Assembly: GCA_027051095.1 (NCBI GenBank)
Contig: JALUAM010000021.1
Coordinates: 1 to 63,957, forward strand
DNA length: 63,957 bases
From: Acidilobaceae archaeon
GTDB lineage: Archaea; Thermoproteota; Thermoprotei_A; Sulfolobales; Acidilobaceae
Direction of reading: 5' to 3'
How positions within the stretch are numbered: position 1 is the first letter of the stretch; the number at the start of each line of letters is the position of its first letter. Of the stretch, positions 52,967 to 60,857 are shown piece after piece. The position numbers were made by a program, and so were the translations under genes. The notes under the pieces were generated by a model. It was not told where the DNA came from, did no database searches, and was given only the letters and a program-made list of their open reading frames with translations.

Positions 52967-55720
52967 TTGGCTGCTAGGTCCTCGGCGCTGGCAGCGCTAT
53001 TCTTAATAGTATTGGTAGTAATGGCTTCGGTGTCTGCATCATCCGACCCTGAAGCCCCCCTCGCGGCGTCGCAGCAAACTGCGGCGGGGCCGGGCATCGC
53101 CGCCATCCAATCCTCCAGGCCCGCGTCGCTCGGCATAGAGCCTGCTGTAGTGTACGGCGAGGGCTCCCGGGTTTATGTGGCCCCGTGGAGCCTCGACGGG
53201 AAGGCATGGCCCGTGCCTGCGGGTTGGCCCGCCCTAGCCTCTTGGAGTGGGCTGGCGCTGGCTGTAGCGGGATCGGAGGCGGTGGCGCTACTATCCCCAG
53301 GTCCTTGGGGCGGCTTGTCGTGGACCCTCTATATGGGGCACGGCATTTCCGGGGCGAAGCCTGTGCAGGTCGCTGCTAGCGGGTTATCTGTGGCCGCGTT
53401 ATACGAGGGCCCGGGAGTCTATGTGGCATCCCTCCACGCCGACGACATCTGGGGGACTTCCGGGATAGGGGTCGTGATTGAGCTGTCCTCGCGGCCCATA
53501 GCAGTGGCTGTCAGGCAGGCTACCGTGTACGTCGCATTCGAGGAGAGGGGAGATCTTCTCGTATATGGCGTCGAATGGGTGTCAGGCGCTGTAGAGGCCT
53601 GGCTGCTCGACGCGGGCTGGGTAGAGTGGGCGTGCCCCGTCAGCGGCTCGCCACCCTCGATACTCGCTGGGGGCGGGGGCCTGGTAGCCTGGGTAGACCT
53701 TGAGCGGCTGGAGGCGGCGGTGTATAAGCTGGGCGGCTATGAGGGATGCCTTAACGCCTATTCCGAGGGCGATACCCTTTCGGCTCTGCTGAAGGGGCCC
53801 TCAGGCGGCTCGCTGGTATTCCTCTACAGGAACGGCCCTGCTGCGGTTTACGATATTATTATGACTGAAGGCTTCAGGGCGTCGTACATAGCATCGAGCG
53901 GAGGGAGCGTAGCGCTCGGCCTGGAAGGAGGCGGCTGGAGTCTGGCGGTGTATGGCGAACCTAGGTCGTGGGGATCCCTTTCAATAATCACTCCTGAGGG
54001 GATAGTGGTGGCCGAGGCGCTCTGGAGGGGCACCAGAGAGTTCTTTACAGGCGTTTCCGGGCTGAAGCCTATCGAGGCTGACGCCAGCATAATAGAGGCC
54101 GTATCGTTCGGCCAGGGGAAGGCCGATATCCTAGAGGCCGAGTGCTGCGCCCCGGTAGCGGGGGCCCTCTCAGCTAGCCCCGACTTCGCTATGCCGGCCG
54201 CAGTGGCTCTACGCTTCTTTCACGAGGCGCTGGAAGCGGCTAGAAGGGAGTTGCTGACACTGGCTGTCAGGCTGGGAGAGATCGACATTGATAAGGCTAT
54301 AGGCGCCCTGGAGGTCCTAGCTGCCGCGCCCCACGAGGCCTCAGTGCACGCCGTCAGAGCGCTGACCCTGCTGGAATCCTCTAGTAGCTGGCAGGACGCA
54401 GTCGTCAAAGCTCACTCTCTAGTACTTTCAGCCTCAGGGGTAGCCGATTACTCTTCGCCCGCGGGCTCTTATCTCAAGCCGACCGCGGCGATGGAGCTAG
54501 TAGTCTCTTCCGAGCCCGACTCACTGCTAGCGTTGTCGGCCTTAGCAGACTCCCAGAGGCTTGCTTTAAGCCCCGCGCTAACCCGCGACCCCTCGTTGCC
54601 CTCGAGGCTTATGGTAGAGCTAGTGTCTAATTCCGAAGGGGTGGAGGGCCTAGACGACTTCATAGCACTCGTGAACGGCCTTCCGGGCCTCGACGCTGGC
54701 GCCGGCGTGGAACTGCTGCCCTGGGTCGCCCCCCTAGCGTTTAGAGGGCTTCTCATGGAGGCGGCCGCGGGGCTGGCCCTCTCAGCTGCATACGAGAGGG
54801 CGCTCAGCCTGGCATCGCTGGCTTCTTCGCTAGCCTCAGGCGACCCCCCTGAAGGGCTGCCTGGTGCGTGCGCGGTAATAGGCCCCCTGGGAGGCAATGC
54901 GCTCCCATACGTTTCGCGGTACGACGCCTTAAACATAGATCTCCACAGGACGGTTCTCTCGGGACACGAGGTCCTGGTCGACTGCGGTGGCAGTGTCTTT
55001 AAGGAGAGAGTGCCGCCAGCCTATTACATACCGCTCCTGACTAGGATAGGGATGGTAGAGAGCAGCGGCTACGTCTTCATGGTTGCTGAAGCCCTGATAG
55101 ATGGTCAGGCAGTTCCCAGGCTTCTAGCGTCAATAGCGTCAGATAGTCCTCCCGGGAGAGACGAGTGGCTGATCACAATCTGGGAGGTCTCCTCGGGGGA
55201 ACTGCCGATGATAGCAGCCTCTAAGAGCGGGTCCAGAGTGGTAGCCGCGGTTTATGCTGGCGGGTATAAGCTCTACCTGGGCGAGCTGCAGAGGTTGAGC
55301 GAGCTCGACTACGTGATAATAGCGTCTACCTCCGGCGCTGTAGAGGGGGGCGAGAGGCTCATTCCGGTTAAACCTCCAGGAGCCTCTGCCGTCCTAGTCA
55401 AGGAAGGATCTATAGTCTCGGTCAAAGGCGAAGCGGTGGCGATCCTTCAGTTGCAGGACTCAGTCACTGTTATTAGACTGACCGAAGGCTCTTACATGGC
55501 TCGGGCCGGCTACCCGCCTAGAGCGATAGAAACGATGGGTGGCGCTGAGGAGCAGGATCCCAAACCCGCCGGTGACGGGCTGAGCGGTCGAGGCGACGAG
55601 GTCCAAGGCGTGGAGCAGAGAACTTGGGACGCATTGCAACCATTAATAATTGCGTTAACCGTTTTAGCAGCGGCCACCACAGCGGCAATACTATTGGCAT
55701 ATTATAAAAAGAGGCGTTAG
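52967..55720 (+). CDS. Large surface protein with signal peptide and C-terminal membrane anchor, function unknown
   Basis: A 917-residue protein with an N-terminal signal (SSALAALFLIVLVVMASVSA) and a C-terminal span (PLIIALTVLAAATTAAILLAYY) followed by KKRR, so most of it faces outside. The first 400 residues are rich in short strands with Trp/Tyr/Gly turns, like a beta propeller; the middle (about 410-640) is helical, Ala/Leu-rich; then beta again. Only a few cysteines. I do not recognise a family. It starts at TTG 52967, 26 bp after ribC, but is probably functionally unrelated. Confidence 0.65.
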   Translation: MAARSSALAALFLIVLVVMASVSASSDPEAPLAASQQTAAGPGIAAIQSSRPASLGIEPAVVYGEGSRVYVAPWSLDGKAWPVPAGWPALASWSGLALAVAGSEAVALLSPGPWGGLSWTLYMGHGISGAKPVQVAASGLSVAALYEGPGVYVASLHADDIWGTSGIGVVIELSSRPIAVAVRQATVYVAFEERGDLLVYGVEWVSGAVEAWLLDAGWVEWACPVSGSPPSILAGGGGLVAWVDLERLEAAVYKLGGYEGCLNAYSEGDTLSALLKGPSGGSLVFLYRNGPAAVYDIIMTEGFRASYIASSGGSVALGLEGGGWSLAVYGEPRSWGSLSIITPEGIVVAEALWRGTREFFTGVSGLKPIEADASIIEAVSFGQGKADILEAECCAPVAGALSASPDFAMPAAVALRFFHEALEAARRELLTLAVRLGEIDIDKAIGALEVLAAAPHEASVHAVRALTLLESSSSWQDAVVKAHSLVLSASGVADYSSPAGSYLKPTAAMELVVSSEPDSLLALSALADSQRLALSPALTRDPSLPSRLMVELVSNSEGVEGLDDFIALVNGLPGLDAGAGVELLPWVAPLAFRGLLMEAAAGLALSAAYERALSLASLASSLASGDPPEGLPGACAVIGPLGGNALPYVSRYDALNIDLHRTVLSGHEVLVDCGGSVFKERVPPAYYIPLLTRIGMVESSGYVFMVAEALIDGQAVPRLLASIASDSPPGRDEWLITIWEVSSGELPMIAASKSGSRVVAAVYAGGYKLYLGELQRLSELDYVIIASTSGAVEGGERLIPVKPPGASAVLVKEGSIVSVKGEAVAILQLQDSVTVIRLTEGSYMARAGYPPRAIETMGGAEEQDPKPAGDGLSGRGDEVQGVEQRTWDALQPLIIALTVLAAATTAAILLAYYKKRR

Positions 55721-55780
55721 AGCGAAATTAATAGGCATGTCTTAAACAGGCAATGCTACTCAAAAGGGGGATAAAATAGT

Positions 55781-55936
55781 TTATGCCCTAGCGGGCGCGG
55801 AAACCTTCTCGAGCCTGTTCATATATTTTACCCTGTTCTTAAGTCTCGGGTGGTAGTTCTTCTTGTTCTTGGGCTCAATCCTGGGCGTCTGCTTCCTCAC
55901 CTTGCCAGCCTTTGTTAGGCTGCCGTGGGTGCCCAT
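55781..55936 (-). CDS. rps30e: Small ribosomal subunit protein eS30
   Basis: A 51-residue basic protein starting [20 protein letters not shown] and continuing to [15 protein letters not shown], which is the archaeal/eukaryotic eS30 pattern. It binds near the shoulder of the 30S subunit. ATG 55936 is preceded by a GGAGGGG-type site, and the stop is at 55781-55783. It is a stand-alone gene convergent with the large surface-protein gene. Confidence 0.93.
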   Translation of the reverse strand: MGTHGSLTKAGKVRKQTPRIEPKNKKNYHPRLKNRVKYMNRLEKVSAPARA

Positions 55937-56063
55937 GTTCTAACCCCTCCCAGCCTGATTTATTTGAGGAACGGCCCGTATAAGTGATTTCCCCGCGGCT
56001 AAACGCTAATGTAGGTATTACAAGACTGTTAAAGGAAACCTTCAGAAGCCTATGCGGGCTAGC

Positions 56064-56078
56064 TTAAATCTAATTTAA
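56064..56078 (+). promoter_or_regulatory. Promoter palindrome of the first CARF regulator gene
   Basis: TTAAAT (56064-56069) and ATTTAA (56073-56078) form a perfect inverted repeat with a 3-bp spacer that itself contains TATA-like sequence. It is about 40 bp before the ATG at 56117, right for a promoter, and its symmetry suggests autoregulation. I see nothing else recognisable in 55937-56116. Confidence 0.45.
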
Positions 56079-56116
56079 ATCACAGGATTTACTGATAGAT
56101 TTCTGGCCGATGAAGC

Positions 56117-56812
56117 ATGGCTGAGGAGAGAAGGATAGTCATGGTTGCTGGGGTCGGCGTTAACGTCGATTTTATTGCGAGGAGGATTCATGAACTGGGC
56201 AGTGGCGCTATAGGAAAGGTGATGCTTGTTGGGCTTGAAACGGGCGACCCTGGAGAGTCAGCTAGGGTAGCCCAGGCTAGAGAGCTTTTGCTGAACTACT
56301 TGCACTCGCTAGGCATAAATAATACCTTTGTAACTGTGAGCGCGGGTCAAGGTATAGTAAGGGAAGTGAAGAGGGTGATCCTGGAGGCTCGAAGGGAGGC
56401 TGAGAAGCTAAGGGCTGGAATAGTAGAGGTGTTCCTCGGAGGGGGGCCTAAGGCGCTCACCGCGGCAATGACCATAGCGGCTATAATTGTCGAAGCAGAG
56501 GCGTACTATGAGCGTGAGGCGAGAAGGATTGCCAGCAGGCTTGTGATCCAGGGCGAAGGCCTAGAGAAGCCCCTGGTAATAGATGTAAGCGTGCTTTACA
56601 GGCTTCTCAGCCTCGACGAGCTGTCGTGGAGTATAGTGAGGGAGCTGCTAACGGAGAGAAGCGTCAAGGAGCTGCTAAAGAAGCTGAGAATACCTAAGAG
56701 CACACTCTACAAGAAGCTTAACGAGCTTAAATCTAAGGGGCTCATAGAGCCCTCGCCCCGGGGGCGGGGCTACTGGGGGCTGAGTAGCCAGGCGGGGATG
56801 CTCCTTAACTAG
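56117..56812 (+). CDS. CARF domain plus winged-helix regulator (Csa3-like), first copy
   Basis: A 231-residue protein with a Rossmann-like CARF domain and a C-terminal winged helix. In the CARF part a phosphate-binding-type loop is visible (VEVFLGGGPKALTAAMTIAAIIV, about residues 95-117). The helix-turn-helix SVKELLKKLRIPKSTLYKKLNELKSKGLIEP spans about residues 188-218. Such proteins sense cyclic oligoadenylate and regulate cas genes or CRISPR arrays in Crenarchaea. It is just upstream of cas6, with a second such gene after it. No array or other cas gene is in the window. Confidence 0.82.
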   Translation: MAEERRIVMVAGVGVNVDFIARRIHELGSGAIGKVMLVGLETGDPGESARVAQARELLLNYLHSLGINNTFVTVSAGQGIVREVKRVILEARREAEKLRAGIVEVFLGGGPKALTAAMTIAAIIVEAEAYYEREARRIASRLVIQGEGLEKPLVIDVSVLYRLLSLDELSWSIVRELLTERSVKELLKKLRIPKSTLYKKLNELKSKGLIEPSPRGRGYWGLSSQAGMLLN

Positions 56813-56844
56813 CCAGCTTAAGTCGGCTTAGTAAGGCCTTTCGG

Positions 56845-56869
56845 CTCCACCCGGGTTTTATAGGTGGAG
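56845..56869 (+). promoter_or_regulatory. cas6 promoter with TATA box inside an inverted repeat
   Basis: CTCCACC (56845-56851) and GGTGGAG (56863-56869) are perfect complements flanking the TATA box (ggttttatag, 56854-56863). Transcription would start near 56885, ten bases before the ATG at 56895. A dimeric regulator bound here would block TBP; the flanking CARF-wHTH proteins are the obvious candidates. Confidence 0.6.
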
Positions 56870-56894
56870 GCCCCACCGAGGGTGCCACATTGTA

Positions 56895-57833
56895 ATGAAT
56901 TGGGTGCCGCGCCAGCTGCTCAGGCTGGGGGAGGCACGCGGGTACCTCTCGCTGGTGAGATTCGCACTCATACCACTCGAAGATGTGGTTCTACCTCCCT
57001 TCACATCGACCGTGATGAAGGCTATAATGCTCAGGGCTGAGTGCATGGAGCAGCTGGCCTGGCTTTATAGGCTGCGCGAGGCTAGCAGGCCGATAACGGT
57101 GAGAGTCCTTAAAACCCAGGATGGGAGGCCTCTCTACACAGTGACAGGCTCCCGCGGGGAGCTAGCAGTTAGGAGGGGCGAGAAGCTCATAGGAGAAGTC
57201 GGATTCCACGTTCTCCCCGAGTCAACTCCTATCTTCCCCGAGTCTGAGTGCCTCGGAGAGACTGTTAGGCTTGGAGGGGCCGCGTTTAGGGTATTCACGC
57301 TAGAGGCTGACACCGCGGAGGTGAGTAGCCTCGGGTCATCGCCGCCCGAGAGAATAGTAGTCGAACTCGTCACCCCAACAGCCATCCCCATTAAGCTGCT
57401 GGCTTCGAGCCTATCCAGGAGGCTCGTTAACTCTGCGAAGGCCTACAGGTTGCTCCCCACGCCAGGCTACATCCTAGGCGAGGCTGCAAGGCAGATGGCT
57501 TTGACTGTGATGGGCTCGACACCCGAGGAGGCTGCTAGAGCTGGGAGAAGGGTGGCGCTCCTAATGGACCCCCTCGTAGCAGAGGTGGACTTTAACCTGC
57601 GCCCTGTGACGGCGGTTTACGCTAGGCGCAAGCGGGTCAGAGGCGTAGTGGGCAGGCTTGTCCTGGAACCCCTTAGCGCTAGGATCGCGCCCCAGGTGTG
57701 GGGGCTTCTCAGGCTAGCGAGCTTCCTGGGGCTAGGTAAGAGCAGGGCGTTAGGCTTCGGCGAGGTGAAGGTTTCCAGGTCTAGGGGCAGGATCTCGGGC
57801 GGAGTTAAAAGGGGTGGCTTGGACGCGGGTTAA
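56895..57833 (+). CDS. cas6: CRISPR repeat endoribonuclease Cas6
   Basis: A 312-residue RAMP protein that follows the crenarchaeal Cas6 pattern: FALIPLEDVVLPPFTSTVMKAIML in the first ferredoxin-like domain, VELVTPTAIPIKLL in the middle, LLPTPGYILGEAAR, KRVRGVVGRLVLEP, and the hallmark C-terminal Gly-rich loop ASFLGLGKSRALGFGEVKV (about residues 277-295). Cas6 cuts CRISPR repeats to make crRNAs; catalytic residues vary and cannot be named here. ATG 56895 follows a TATA box inside an inverted repeat. It lies between two CARF-wHTH genes with no interference genes nearby. Confidence 0.9.
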   Translation: MNWVPRQLLRLGEARGYLSLVRFALIPLEDVVLPPFTSTVMKAIMLRAECMEQLAWLYRLREASRPITVRVLKTQDGRPLYTVTGSRGELAVRRGEKLIGEVGFHVLPESTPIFPESECLGETVRLGGAAFRVFTLEADTAEVSSLGSSPPERIVVELVTPTAIPIKLLASSLSRRLVNSAKAYRLLPTPGYILGEAARQMALTVMGSTPEEAARAGRRVALLMDPLVAEVDFNLRPVTAVYARRKRVRGVVGRLVLEPLSARIAPQVWGLLRLASFLGLGKSRALGFGEVKVSRSRGRISGGVKRGGLDAG

Positions 57834-57839
57834 ACCCGC
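57825..57839 (+). promoter_or_regulatory. 15-bp palindrome before the second CARF regulator gene
   Basis: GCGGGTT-A-AACCCGC is a perfect palindrome that includes the cas6 stop codon and lies 31 bp before the GTG of the next gene; its ttaaa centre could also serve as a TATA box. The first 14 bases are identical to the palindrome at the liv promoter (34060-34073, minus strand). Confidence 0.55.
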
Positions 57840-57869
57840 TTCTCGCCTAAGACTCGCAGGGCCCGGATC

Positions 57870-58553
57870 GTGGGGAGGCTACTGGCCTTCACGCTGGGCT
57901 TCACGGAAAGCTACGCCCTCAGAAGACTCGCTAAAATGAGGGCAGACGGGAAGGACTACGTAATAGTATTCACAATCGAGCCTGTCGTGGGCGCGGCTAA
58001 GGAGGCATTCAATGCCCTCAAGACCATGGCGGCTAAGATGGGGGTGGTCAACGTTGAAATGGAACCCCTGCCCCAGGGAGACTTGAGCAAGGCGATCTCG
58101 AAGGCGCTATTCAAGCTACGGGTCTTCGCCCAGTCAGGCTACACGCCGGTTCACGTGGATGTCACGGGCGGCTCGCGTTACATAGTCTCCGCGCTCGTGA
58201 TAGCAACGCTAATGCTGAGAGGGTTTGAAAGGTACCTATGGATAGCCAGCGACACGGGCGAAGACTGGGACACACACATAAATCTATCCGAATTCGATAA
58301 GATATACTGCAATCCTCTGAGGAAGGAGCACGAGAGGATACTCCATTACCTAGCCTCGAAGGGCAAAGGCGCTACTACAAGGGAGATAGCGGAGGCCCTC
58401 AGCTTGTCAGAGAAGACGGTGAAGAACAGGGTTAGCGAGCTAAAGAAGCTAGGCCTCTGCGCTCAGCCTGGCAGAGGGGAGGAGGTAACTATAACGCCCT
58501 GGGGGGAGGCCGTTCTCATATCCCAGTTAACCCGGCCCAGGACGCCCCGGTAG
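57870..58553 (+). CDS. csa3: CARF domain plus winged-helix regulator (Csa3-like), second copy
   Basis: A 227-residue protein closer to classic Csa3. The CARF part opens with LLAFTLGFTESYALRRLAKM and has the ligand motif VHVDVTGGSRYIVSALVIATLML (about residues 91-113). The winged helix (ILHYLASKGKGATTREIAEALSLSEKTVKNRVSELKKLGL) is at about 152-191. Csa3 proteins activate CRISPR adaptation or array genes in Sulfolobus. It starts at GTG 57870, 36 bp after cas6, probably in the same unit or from a promoter over the palindrome at 57825. Confidence 0.9.
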   Translation: MGRLLAFTLGFTESYALRRLAKMRADGKDYVIVFTIEPVVGAAKEAFNALKTMAAKMGVVNVEMEPLPQGDLSKAISKALFKLRVFAQSGYTPVHVDVTGGSRYIVSALVIATLMLRGFERYLWIASDTGEDWDTHINLSEFDKIYCNPLRKEHERILHYLASKGKGATTREIAEALSLSEKTVKNRVSELKKLGLCAQPGRGEEVTITPWGEAVLISQLTRPRTPR

Positions 58554-58569
58554 CCTGGGGCTCCAGCTA

Positions 58570-59169
58570 TTGAGGGTGGGCCTTGCTGTCCTGGCGGCCG
58601 GCTCAGGTTCAAGGGCGGGCGGGTGCAAGCAGGCGAGGAGGCTGTGCGGTAGGCCGCTCTTAGAATGGAGTCTTAGGGCTGGCCTCGGCGTAGACGCGGA
58701 TATAAGGCTTGTAGTGGTGGGCGCCTGCCTCTGCGCTTTGGGCCGTGTAGAGCCTCGGGTGCTAGCGGCCTATAGGGTCGTGTTCAACCCATGGTGGAGG
58801 GAGGGAATGGCCTCCTCTGTCAGGATCGCCGCTTCAACGCTGCTAAGCGAGGGCGTTGACGCCGCGCTAATAATTCACGGCGATATGCCGCTGGTGAGCC
58901 CGGGGCTCCTTTCGAGGCTCCTTGAGACCGTGAGGAGCGGCGCCGAAGCGGCTTACACCTCTCATCGAGGTGTGAGGGGGCCGCCGGCGGCTTTCAGGGG
59001 CAGAGTACTGCGTTTAATGATTAATCTTAGGGGTGATAGGGGCCCCGGGGCCCTTTGGGGCAAACTCAGGGCTGCACTAGTAGAGCCCGCGAGCCCCGAG
59101 GAGATCATGGATGTGGACACCTTGGAGGACTTTGAGAGGGTCACTAGACTCCTGTGCAACCGCATTTAA
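58570..59169 (+). CDS. MocA/MobA-like nucleotidyltransferase
   Basis: A 199-residue sugar/cofactor nucleotidyltransferase with the signature LAAGSGSRAGGCKQARRLCGRPLLEW near the start, the metal-binding IIHGDMPLVS, SHRGVRGPPAAF and the late MDVDTLEDFE. Best guess is CTP:molybdopterin cytidylyltransferase (MocA) or a related MobA-type enzyme. It starts at TTG 58570, 16 bp after csa3, on the same strand, though a functional link with CRISPR is unlikely. Confidence 0.78.
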   Translation: MRVGLAVLAAGSGSRAGGCKQARRLCGRPLLEWSLRAGLGVDADIRLVVVGACLCALGRVEPRVLAAYRVVFNPWWREGMASSVRIAASTLLSEGVDAALIIHGDMPLVSPGLLSRLLETVRSGAEAAYTSHRGVRGPPAAFRGRVLRLMINLRGDRGPGALWGKLRAALVEPASPEEIMDVDTLEDFERVTRLLCNRI

Positions 59170-59172
59170 CTC
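59160..59172 (+). promoter_or_regulatory. Promoter for the A-ATPase H and C genes
   Basis: gcatttaactcc (59162-59173) overlaps the end of the MocA-like gene and lies about 26 bases before the TTG at 59192, as expected for a leaderless transcript. Confidence 0.45.
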
Positions 59173-59191
59173 CTCCAGCACGTTAAGGGGC

Positions 59192-59539
59192 TTGGGGCGT
59201 TACGCTTTGAAGGGGCCTGTATCGAAGCTGGCAGAGGCTGTAAAGATGCTTGACGAGGAGGCCAAGAGGCTCAGGGAGATAGCTATAGAGGAGTCTAATA
59301 GAATCTCCGCTGTGGGGGACGAGGAGGCCAGGAACCTTAGGTCGGAGGTGTCATCCCTGATAGAATTCGCCCTCAGGGAGATGGAGGAGAGGGCGAGAAG
59401 GGAGGAGGAGAGGATAATGGAGGAGGCTTCCAGGAGGCTTGAGAGCGAGCTGCGTAGCGTGAGAGAACAGGCTAAGAGTAGGATGGACGCCGCGGTCGAG
59501 AGCGTGATAAGAGAGATAGAGAAGATCCTCTCGGGCTAG
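59192..59539 (+). CDS. A-type ATP synthase subunit H (AhaH-like coiled-coil stalk protein)
   Basis: About 115 residues, nearly all heptad-patterned and rich in Glu, Arg and Ala (EAVKMLDEEAKRLREIAIEESNRI...MEEASRRLESELRSVREQAKSRMD), as in the peripheral stalk subunit H or G of A/V-ATPases. I chose TTG 59192, which fits a TATA box at 59162-59173; TTG 59207 is the alternative. The neighbouring gene, 22 bp downstream, encodes subunit C, which supports the call. Other subunits are not in this window. Confidence 0.72.
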   Translation: MGRYALKGPVSKLAEAVKMLDEEAKRLREIAIEESNRISAVGDEEARNLRSEVSSLIEFALREMEERARREEERIMEEASRRLESELRSVREQAKSRMDAAVESVIREIEKILSG

Positions 59540-59561
59540 CCGGGCTGGCGGGGGCTTAGGG

Positions 59562-60611
59562 TTGTCGGCCCAGGCATACGCTAAGGTCGTATCCTACGCT
59601 AGAAACCTGCTCAGGCTGCTCCTGAAGCCCGAGGCCTTGAGGGAGGCCGCGGAGGCGTCAAGCATTCAGGAGGCCGTGGCGTCCCTCCCCGACACAATAT
59701 ACCAGGGGCTGAAGGACGCTAAGACGCGGGCCGACGCGGAAAGGGCTATATGGGGGGGCTACCTCCGCGCGGTTTACAAGGCAGTGAGGCTCGCCCCGAC
59801 ACATGCTTCCAGGGCCCTAAGCCTCTTCAGCCTGCTTGAGGAGGCGAGAGACGCGCTGGTGCTAGCCGAGGCTGTAAGGTCTGGGAGGGGCCCCGAGGCG
59901 CTCGAGGGCCTACCCTCTGCTCACGTCGACCAGTCGCCGCTATCTAGGCTGAGGGGCGAGGTGGACGCTCTTCAGAGCGTTCAGAGGCTATCGGAGACGG
60001 TAGGCGACAAGAGGATTTCTGCTCTACTCGAGGAGGCCTTGTCCTTCGAGCAGAAAAGCGGCGTCAGGGGGACCCTTATGTTCTATTATGCCCCCTTCGC
60101 CGCTAAGGCCGCCGGCTATGCTATATCGTCTCTGCCCGGAGGTGAGAGAGGCTTATACTCCAGGGTTGTATGCCCAAGGGTGCTATACATAGTGGTGTCT
60201 GCTCTCGTGCAGGCCAAGGAAAGGGGGCTAGAGGCTAGGCTAGTCGACGAGGCGTTCCAGGGCGTAAGCGTATGTGGGTTCAAGTGGGAGGATGCCCGGG
60301 GGATCTACGAGAGGGAGCCCGACCCTCAGGGCCTAGCTGCCTCTATGGCTCACCTGCTGCCGGGCTGGAAGACGGAGGGCGGCGTCGCCGAGATCTTGGA
60401 GTCTGCGAGGAGGGCTTACCGCTTCGAGGCTAGGCGCAGGTCCTCTGCAGCGATAGCGGGCTACCCATTTCAGGCGGGCTTCGTTGCCGCTGTCCTAGAG
60501 CTCGCTAGGCTGGAGGCGGAGGACCTAGTCTCCGTGTTGACCGGTATAGCTCTGAGGCTGAAACCCGAGGATTACGCCCCGAGGCTCTCACTCAAGATAG
60601 GCGTCGGCTAG
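59562..60611 (+). CDS. atpC: A-type ATP synthase subunit C (AC39 / V-ATPase d-like)
   Basis: A 349-residue, almost all-helical protein with the subunit C layout of three similar helical domains. Telling parts are KVVSYARNLLRLLL with SIQEAVASLPDTIYQ near the start and the end AGYPFQAGFVAAVLELARLEAEDLVSVLTGIALRLKPEDY. It sits on the membrane rotor ring and couples it to the central stalk. It starts at TTG 59562. Its 3' end overlaps the convergent chorismate mutase gene by 24 bp. Confidence 0.85.
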   Translation: MSAQAYAKVVSYARNLLRLLLKPEALREAAEASSIQEAVASLPDTIYQGLKDAKTRADAERAIWGGYLRAVYKAVRLAPTHASRALSLFSLLEEARDALVLAEAVRSGRGPEALEGLPSAHVDQSPLSRLRGEVDALQSVQRLSETVGDKRISALLEEALSFEQKSGVRGTLMFYYAPFAAKAAGYAISSLPGGERGLYSRVVCPRVLYIVVSALVQAKERGLEARLVDEAFQGVSVCGFKWEDARGIYEREPDPQGLAASMAHLLPGWKTEGGVAEILESARRAYRFEARRRSSAAIAGYPFQAGFVAAVLELARLEAEDLVSVLTGIALRLKPEDYAPRLSLKIGVG

Positions 60612-60857
60612 GCCTCGCTGAACGCTCTTACACGACTCGACGATAACTATCATCAAGACCCTCTCCCAGAGGCTCCTGGCCCTGGACAGCACCACGGCCT
60701 CTCTGACCCCGTCCTCGAGAGGGGCGCCTATAAGCGCCTTCACTCGCCCGATCTCCCTGCACACCCTCAGCCTCTCCCTGTAGAGCCTGAGTATCTCCTC
60801 GTCTATCCTGTCGATCTCGGACCTGAGCAGGGCTAACCTGTTATCCCAGTCGCTCAT
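60588..60857 (-). CDS. aroQ: Chorismate mutase, AroQ type
   Basis: An 89-residue three-helix protein of the AroQ family: RSEIDRIDEEILRLYRERLRVCREIGRVKALIGAPL covers the long first helix and the active-site Arg and Lys, and the last helix carries MIVIVESCKSVQ. It turns chorismate into prephenate for Phe and Tyr. ATG 60857 overlaps the aroC stop by 4 bp, making it the last gene of the aro operon. Confidence 0.9.
   Translation of the reverse strand: MSDWDNRLALLRSEIDRIDEEILRLYRERLRVCREIGRVKALIGAPLEDGVREAVVLSRARSLWERVLMIVIVESCKSVQRGLADAYLE

Noticed and set aside
54220-54936. Overlapping minus-strand open frames inside the large surface-protein gene
   Set aside because: Long shadow frames are expected in GC-rich coding DNA; they have no start context or recognisable product.
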